Assembly (NCBI GenBank): GCA_030015575.1
Contig: CM057337.1
Coordinates: 299,298,044 to 299,362,043 of the forward strand
Source of the DNA: Agapanthus africanus
Lineage: Eukaryota; Streptophyta; Magnoliopsida; Asparagales; Amaryllidaceae
Direction of reading: 5' to 3'
Length of the DNA stretch: 64,000 nt
Shown: in pieces, positions 56,938 through 64,000 of the stretch
How positions within the stretch are numbered: the first letter of the stretch is position 1
Layout of the letters: each line of letters begins with the position of its first letter
The notes under the pieces: model-generated
What the model was told of the DNA's origin: nothing
Seen by the model: only the letters and a program-made list of their open reading frames with translations
Database searches by the model: none
Program-made: the position numbers and the translations under genes

Positions 56938-58972
56938 TGTAAGTCTACGGTAGCGCCCCAGCCGTCTATCCGAGACCAAAATACGGAAACGAAAACTTTT
57001 TCTAAACTTGAAACCGGCGCTATCCCAGACTTTAATCCCGGATCGAACCATTAACCTATAATTAGCAACTAGAGAAGGGTTAGAAAGGCTATACTGATCG
57101 ATCCGTGTCCTTCGGTCTTTGGCCACCTTCCCAAGCTCCTCGTGGCATCTCCGATCTCCGGTCTCCTCGTCGGAAAGGGCACCACATCTTCGAATCCTTT
57201 TACGGGCTCCCGCTTCTTCTGAAGCAACTCGGACACAAAGTTTGCTAGCCGACGTGTCCAAGGCGATGTAGAGAATGTGTGTGATAACTTTGTCTCAAAT
57301 ATCTATTGATTCTCAACACATGAGAGTGTATGGATGGAGGTTGAAGAAGATGCCATTAATGGAGATTGTGAGCTCAAGAAAGAAGGAGGAAGAAGGAGAG
57401 CTTTCTTTTGTTTCTTGTTGCAATGATAAAATGAGAGTGATATCAAATAATACAAGAGCTAACCTCTCATATGGCTGCCCTTCTCTCTCTTCTTATCATT
57501 TCAACTCATAAATCAATCAAATAATGTGGCACATGCACAAAGAAAGAGACCATGAGTCATCACATGTGCATGTATCATAATTAATGCTCCTAATCATGAC
57601 TTTGAGCTCATTATTTCCATTTGTAAACATTAACCCAAATGTTTACAATAATAAAAAGATATAGCAATATCTAAAGTAAATTCGTAATGGATCACAAGGA
57701 TACCCCACACTTGTATTTACATACCTGCATCCGCATTCCGACTGAATGTGAATGCGATAAGACTAAAGTAATCCAACAAATCTAATATTAGGATCCGGCT
57801 TAAACCAAAGTCCACTAGTATGATCCGTCCGATCTTCATTCGTGAACTACTGCACCTATATGATCGAATCCTGCCATATATCATACGTCCTCTACAACGT
57901 TTCGCCCGAAACTTGAGAAACTGTCTGTGGGGGACTCTAAAGACTGTCAATATTTTGGCTGTAAATTTAACCACTAGCACGTCAGTGGTACTAGCCGTAC
58001 ATAACGGGCTACCAGGTATCGACCAAAAGGGAGGTTGATGAGCGAACTCATCCTGACACCCATCCAAGCCTGTTAGTGACAATATCCGTACAGTCCGGTC
58101 CGTTCATCTATGAGCATCGCATGTTGGGCCTAGGGGTTTGGTAAAAGTCAGACCCCCAAAAGCTGTACAAGTCGTGTCGGAGTGTAGCCCAGAACACCCT
58201 GAGATACTACTGGAATACCTACCAGTAAATCTCCTACCTTGGCCAAGGACTTCATGTAATGGCTCTCCTAGACACGGCACTATCTCACCCCCAATACCGG
58301 GAGAGACGAAACCCCTGCCGATCCGCTCATTGCCTTTAGGTGGCTCAAGACTGTACCCAACTAAAACATGTTTGCACGACTTCTTTGAGCCGTGGTAGGG
58401 TAGTAATCAAAGCACAGTGGGAACTCACATGAGACAAATGACGATCTCAGGTCGATGAACTAACCTGTACACATGTCACCAGGGAACTGCTATCTGATGT
58501 CAGGTATAATACCAACTAGCATGTTCCCGGTGAGTCCTGTCCGGTGTACTCATAACCCAATGAGCACCTGTATACGTCTTAGGTAAACCAACTGACACCA
58601 ATGGCTTGTGAGACCAACCACCGCCCCTCGTCGGGGTCTCGATCCGTATACACTAGTCTACTCTGGAGTATCGATACCCTGTCTCGAAACTCCCTCGACT
58701 AGGGACCTTTTAAGGATGTGCTTATAGACCCCAGCTCCCACGTATATGATCGCCATGATACTGCTGGCCGTCAAGCAAGAATCCTATGGGCTCTATCAAC
58801 GTGCAATAGTGACCTGTAATGTCACCTAAACTATGTACACGATGATAAAGATAAACCAGATAGCATACTATCATCTTGAGTAAGACTGTCCTATCGGTAT
58901 AGGTCCTCCCTTAATCATTGCAATCACGTGCCTGCGATCCAATAATTGACTTTGAGGGCACTATATACAACA
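56938..58972 (-). repeat. 5' LTR of A-3
   Basis: 2035 bp, starting TGTAAGTCTACGG on the plus strand and ending TACAACA. LTR hairpin at 57622-57647, 1325 nt from the LTR start. Confidence 0.94.
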
Positions 58973-59767
58973 TGATATATATTTGTGTACATGATATTGT
59001 GTCATGTTTGATGATACATGCAAGATGGGTGTATGAGACACACACATGCTTATGATGATAATTAGGGTTTTTATTTATTTTGGTAATTACAAAATGGTGG
59101 GATTTTGTCATGGCTAGTAGCTTGTAGAAGCTTGTAGTGTTCATTGACCAAGTCCACTAATTTGCTTTACCTAACCATTATCACTTAGCCATTGTTAACT
59201 CTCTATAAGGGTTAGCATATGATGTTAACTCACCCATGGTTGCCATTCTCCACTTGATAATTTTATCATGAGAGATTTCTTCATCTTCTTCCTCTCAAGC
59301 TTTCTAGCTTCAATGGAAAATGAAGAAAATATGTGAGAAAATTATTTCTGAAGAGAGTAAAATTCCTATTTCATCATCCTCTACTACTAGCCATTTAGTA
59401 TAGGGTGTTTGCTTCACTAATTCCACAATTAGTGAAGAGATAGATTGGGTTAGTGTCTCCTCGACGTAGATCATCTTCGGCCTCGAAGACTTCGAGCATG
59501 TTTGTTCCGTACATCTTGTGGAGCCTCTCAAGAGTCCGGGAGTTCATGGATCATAGAGAAGGGACTACGACACAGAGCTATTGTAGTGAAGGACCGGTCT
59601 AAAAAGGTTGTATTCCTTGTTCACTTATTTGCAAAGTTGTTTGCATATCGATTCGTCGGATTTTCTAGTTTCGATTCAAGGGTTTGGGTTAGCTAGAAGG
59701 GCAAAAGTTTAAATATGGCATGGATGATGCCTCCCGAAATCTTGCTGCCGTGCTAGACAACCCTTCA

Positions 59768-61896
59768 GCTTGGACATATATAGGGAGGACTTTCTTGCTC
59801 GATATGATAGTGTGCTATCTGGTTGCTCTTTGTCTTAACATGTTCACTTGTATAAGTGATGTTTTCTTGCTCTCACTTGTTGATAAAGCCCTTAGGATGT
59901 GTACTTGAGTACCAGGACTATGATGGAGATCATACTAGTGGGGCCAAGGGTAGTCCACAAGTACACCCTATAATTGTTCCTAGTCGTGGGAGTATCGAGA
60001 CAGGGTATCGATACTCCACGGTAGACTAGCGTATGCACTTCTTGACCTATTTGATGGGCGATGGATGATCCCACATCCATTGGTGTTTGACATGAGAGAA
60101 AGTATATGGGTGCTAAGTGGAGACTGGGTACACTGAACGGACTCGCCGAGAACTCCTAAATGGCATTATACCTATCGTCGGATAGCAGTTCTCTGGTGAC
60201 ACCGGTACAGGTCAGTCTTTCGTCCCGAGATCGTCATAGAGTTTTGTGTGATTTCCACTGTGCTTTGATTTCCACCATACCGTGGTCAAGAGATCATGCA
60301 AAGAGGTGGTTTTTGGGTACAGTCCCAAGTCACATAGAGGCAATGAGCGATAGGAAGGGTTTCGTCTATCCTGGTATTGGGAGTTGATGTTGCGCTATGC
60401 TCGATTGGCCATAACAGGAAATCCTTGGCCAGGGTTGCTGAGATCTGCCGGTAAGTGTTATCAGTAGTTTCTCGAACCGTTATAGACCTTGTATCGGCAT
60501 GACTTATCAGGCTATTGGGGTCTGACGTTATACCACCCCCAGGTTGTGATATACGACATATCAGACGAAGAGACCGGACTGTATGGTAGTGTTACTGATT
60601 GGATTCGTTGGAGTACGAGTAGGCTTGCTTGTTGATCTTCTGATCACTCAATACCCGGGTGGCCATTACGTTTAGCAGACCGCTTGCGGCTTGTGGGTGT
60701 TTGATATGATCATCACCTACTACCGGCGTATTGACGAGTCTTTAGAGTCCGACACAGTGGTATCCTGGTTCATGCAAAACGAAGTAGGAGCACATATGTG
60801 TTATGTGCGGGACCGAGATTAATGCGCATAAGTGATACCGCATTCTATTCACACGATATATGATATCGGTCGGTTATATATGATATAGCCGGGTTATCGG
60901 ATCAAGTGTTGATTCGATAAGTTGTTACATTTGATATTAGTCGGTTATATGTGATATAGCCGGGTTATTAAATCAAGTGTTGATTTAATAATTTAATGTA
61001 TAATTATATATTTGATATATTAACATACATTAACTAATATTAATTCACTTAAGATTTCTTTTCTCACTTGATTTGTGCATGTGCATATATGTGATATATA
61101 TTAGTGTACAAAGTTTTGTGCCATGCTTGATGATACATGATTCATGGGTGTGTGTATGACTTACACCAAGCTAAATATAATTTAGGGTTTTATTTATTTT
61201 AGTAAATCAAAATTGGTGGCATTTTTTGTCATGGCAAGAAGCTTGGAGAAGCTTGGATTGACATTGCCTTAGTTCACTTCTTTTGTTTTACTAAAGATAT
61301 TTATAAACCCAACCATTATCCTAGCCATGGTTAAGTCTCTACAAAGGTTAAGTATATGATAGTAAACTCACCCATAGTTCCCATTATCCACTTGATTTTG
61401 ATCATGAGAGATTTCTTCTTCTTCTTCCTAAAAGCATTATAGCTTAATGGAGATGATGCAATATTGTGAGAAAAATATATCTAAAGTGAGCCCACTTCCA
61501 ACTTCATCATTCTCTACTATTAGCCATTTAGTTTAGGGTGTTTGCGTCAGTAATCTCACCATTAGTGAAGAGATAGCATGAGCTCGAGTCTCCTCGACGT
61601 AGATCATCTTCGGTCTTGAAGACATTAAGTAAGCTTGTTCATTTCTTCATATGAACCCTTACTTGAGTCCGGGTCTTCACAACTTGAAGCGAAGGGACTA
61701 CGACATGGAGCTTTAGAAGTGAAGGACCGGTCTACAAAGGTTGTATTCCTTGTTCACTTGTTTGCAAAGTTGTTTGCATATTGTTTCGTCGCATTTTCTA
61801 GTAACGATTCTAGGGTTAGGGTTAGAACAACAAATTTTTGAAATTGGAATAGACGATGCCTCCCAAAACCTTGCTGCCGTGCTAGAAAACCCTGCA
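59768..61896 (+). repeat. D 3' LTR, remainder
   Basis: Continues the LTR cut at 48192, beginning with the TSD copy GCTTG. It aligns with C along its whole length and ends CCCTGCA (C ends CCCTTCA). The two hairpins are conserved: 60894-60920 and 60965-60991. Confidence 0.85.
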
Positions 61897-62204
61897 GGCC
61901 CACTCCCCAAGACCACCACAAGGTGGTCTTAGCGGTGGGGACCCGAAACTGCCCCACCTTGGGCAGTTTCAGGTCTGCCTCATCCTTAGCCATCTCATGC
62001 TCGGGGGTGGGGTACCCCTTAGGCCCCCTAATTCAAAGTTAATTTTGTGCTCTAACTCCCTGCGAATGTTCGGGCGCATTTCGTTTTAATTCGGACTTCT
62101 GAATTGGCTTTAAACGGTTGGTTTTTGGAACTTTAGCTCATTGTTTTTTCCATGGTTTTGGAAATTGGTTTAGTTTGCTATTTGCGTACGGAATTCTAAT
62201 GTCA
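61897..62204 (+). other. Unassigned region with two strong hairpins
   Basis: Between the D LTR and the recognisable E leader. AAGACCACC/GGTGGTCTT (about 61909-61930) and GAAACTGCCC/GGGCAGTTTC (about 61945-61970) are perfect inverted repeats, followed by the palindrome GGGGTACCCC. The rest weakly resembles the PBS-proximal leader. No PBS and no gene are visible. Confidence 0.55.
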
Positions 62205-63919
62205 TAGTTTTCAGTACATATATTATTATCTATGACCGTGAATGTCATTAGAGCGGTCCAACTCGTCTAACTGCTATAGGCACTTTTAGACAGGTTTGCG
62301 AACGTGACATTCACATTGATCTTTTGTGTTGTGCTGTGGTTGTGGCGGGATCGTTGTGGTGGATAGCTTGGGTGCAATGGTAGTACAGTTTGGATTTATT
62401 TATACATTTGATATCGCGGGGTGAGCGTCCGACATGTGGACTGCTGTCACTGCCTGTTTGTATATTATTTATTTGGAGAACGACCGGATTGAGGTCGATG
62501 TCACCGTTGTACATATTTTCTTTTTTGTACTATGATTACCCTGCGATGGAGTCCACGGATAGCCGGGTTCCAGAAAGGAACTGGCCCACATCTCATGGCG
62601 TTGAGACGAAGGGGGCCTCACACTAGAATTGGTGGGCTATTCGCCGCACTCGTAGGGTGTACAGGTTGACCCATGGAGGAGTGCCCAAGTTACCGGATTC
62701 CGTGAAGTGCCGGGTGGACATTCACTTTGATGAAGAGGGTTGCCTCACTTCTGGTTTTGGCGGGTAACTTTCCGCGCTCGTAGGGGTCTAGGTTTTCATT
62801 GCACAGGCTATCCACACGAACAGGGGAACATCCGGTTTCACTTACGGCTCAAAGAAAACCAGGGGCTCCCAAATAGTCAGTATTGTTCTGTGATGCTTAT
62901 CGCTTATCAGTGATGTTGCATATATCATGCCAGGAACGATTATTATATATTGTTATATATATACTAGCAGATGTTGTATATGTTTTGCACCCGTGCTAGT
63001 CCAGCCCCAGCTCTGTCGTTAGTTAAGTAACCTAACGGGTGATGACGAGGCCCAGTGGCGAATGCGGATGGCATATACATACATCATATTTTTGTTCTCT
63101 TCTGGTGTGATTGATTGATGGGACTGCATTGATTCTGATCAATGCAAAGATAAAACAAACCTATATATGATGTAGTTCGAACAATTTTCAAAAGCTGTTA
63201 TTACAAGGACGTTTTCTTTTGTTTTCCACAGAGGTATTCGGTTATGAATATCCAGCACCTCATTTGACGAGGCAAGAGCCGAGATCCCTTCACTGAGAGT
63301 GACCTCTTAGGCAGAAGTTTGTGTCAGGGTAATAACTTCACTATAGTCGATAACTCTTTTGCTTTGCATCGAGGTATTCAGTTGGGAATATCCTGCACCT
63401 CATTCGACGAGGAAAGAGCCGAGATTCCTTCACGGGAATGACCCCTTTAGAAAAAGTTTTCGCCGCTATATATTTGTAAAGAAATATGGTTCCTTCAACG
63501 ATATCAAGTTCATTACGTTAAAGGTTTTTCACCAAAATCCATTCATAGCCCTCCGTTATTTCAAACAGGTAGAACATAGTATTCATTCTATGTTTGTTGG
63601 CCTTCGTCAAGCCATCGTGTATGGTAGCTATTTGTTACTTTTCTGTTGCATAGATAGATGCGTTGGTTTGGGACAATCGTACAGCCTTGTTGGCCCTATT
63701 CAAGGGCAAGTATGGGTGGGTTCAAATTAACCTGGACAATGATGGGCAGAACTTGACATGTGACTTATGATTCGTTGGCCTTAGTCAAGGTCATAAGAGC
63801 ATGGAGTAAAAATCACATCGGGATTTTCAAACATATAGGAAACTTGCCAGACATGCGCATATCTTCTGGAGTGTGATAACTTGAGTGGATTCCATCAGGT
63901 TATCATGCGATGATAGTTG
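62205..63919 (+). other. Copia leader fragment of element E
   Basis: Plus-strand A-type leader: SL2 (62238-62314; GTGAATGTCA/TGACATTCAC outer, GTCTAA/TTAGAC inner), two SL3 units (about 62550-62790), the TAACCTAACGGG stretch (about 63030), the tandem repeat pair (about 63215-63450) and three GTCAAGG-type motifs (about 63594, 63690, 63773). The SL1 region is missing, probably lost to the D insertion or diverged. It ends abruptly after GATGATAGTTG. Confidence 0.8.
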
Positions 63920-64000
63920 TGTAGAGTTTCCTTAGCACCTTGCTTAGGGTTTTCAAGCATCACACATGCCATATTAAAATTTTAGGAGGTGCTAAACAAA
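63920..64000. mobile_element. Possible start of another inserted element
   Basis: Where every other leader continues with GATCCCGAT, this one changes to TGTAGAGTTTCC. The new sequence begins with TG, as an LTR would, and has a 9-bp inverted repeat TTAGCACCT/AGGTGCTAA. Its family is unknown and its far end is outside the window. Confidence 0.4.

Larger units (their letters stand above)
49569..58972 (-). mobile_element. A-3: complete-ended, non-autonomous Angela-like copia element
   Basis: About 9.4 kb, minus strand, TSD TGATA (49564-49568 and 58973-58977). LTRs of 2034 and 2035 bp, PBS, leader, decayed gag-pol and PPT. About 17 differences in 340 bp of LTR by eye. Its uninterrupted leader and LTR are the best reference for A-2. 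It sits in the solo LTR C. Confidence 0.94.
48193..59767 (+). repeat. Solo LTR C, inserted in D 3' LTR
   Basis: Starts TGTTAGTTATATG, ends CCCTTCA, and is flanked by GCTTG at 48188-48192 and 59768-59772. It has no internal region apart from the unrelated A-3, so it is a solo LTR. Net length about 2.17 kb (48193-49568 and 58978-59767). It belongs to the same family as the LTR it landed in. Confidence 0.85.
47428..61896 (+). mobile_element. D: copia element remnant with 3' LTR
   Basis: Plus-strand Angela-like element: RT/RNase H remnant (47433-48066), PPT (48117-48126), and a 3' LTR in two parts (48128-48192 and 59768-61896), split by the solo LTR C. Its 5' part lies left of the window beyond Gyp-2. 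The net 3' LTR length is about 2.19 kb, close to that of C (about 2.17 kb). Confidence 0.85.

Overview
The window is plant nuclear DNA made almost wholly of nested LTR retrotransposons; I found no cellular gene, rRNA or tRNA gene. Evidence for a plant (probably a large-genome angiosperm, species unknown): Ty1/copia elements primed by initiator tRNA-Met (TGGTATCAGAGCC), with LTRs of about 1.9-2.2 kb that start like the Angela/BARE lineage (TGTTGG...GCCCTAGAGGC) and the PPT AAGTGGGAGA; and Ty3/gypsy-type elements primed by tRNA-Asp (TGGCGCCGTTGCCGGGGA).

Layout, with local names. A-2 (minus; its 3' end lies left of the window) runs to 44323 as a host that was split four times: by A-1 (plus, 3131-12688, TSD ATACC), Ang-1 (plus, 13443-23291, TSD GCGCG), Ang-2 (minus, 23935-34113, TSD GATAA) and, inside its 5' LTR, Gyp-1 (plus, 35281-42912, TSD ACCAT). 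A-2 itself sits in the gag of Gyp-2 (minus, 44324-47427). Gyp-2 sits in the RT region of copia element D (plus), whose RNase H remnant, PPT and 3' LTR follow. D's LTR is split by a solo LTR, C (48193-59767, TSD GCTTG), which is itself split by A-3 (minus, 49569-58972, TSD TGATA). After D (ends 61896) comes about 300 bp of unassigned DNA, then a copia leader (element E, 62205-63919), which breaks at 63920 into an unidentified sequence. That makes at least four, probably five, layers of insertion.

Coding content. Ang-2 has an almost complete gag-pol (GAG, CCHC knuckle, aspartic protease, integrase, RT, RNase H) broken by one TAG. Ang-1 has the same order but three stops and one frameshift. A-1, A-2 and A-3 carry the same colinear but decayed, partly deleted gag-pol, so they look like a non-autonomous subfamily. 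Gyp-1 has LTRs, PBS and PPT but no pol; its one reading frame (about 565 codons, one internal stop) has no recognised domain.

Most notable is the non-coding part. The roughly 2-kb leaders share ordered inverted-repeat modules at near-constant distances from the PBS: SL1, a GC-rich CCGCGG pair about 180-215 nt downstream; SL2 about 450-475 nt; SL3 about 700-1000 nt. Their stems differ in sequence but still pair. SL1-like modules also occur in both gypsy-type elements, and a second block (TTAATTAAGG...GGAAAACCTCCC) is shared by the Ang leaders and the gypsy leaders. Angela-type LTRs also hold a hairpin about 1.25-1.38 kb from the LTR start whose sequence differs between subfamilies.
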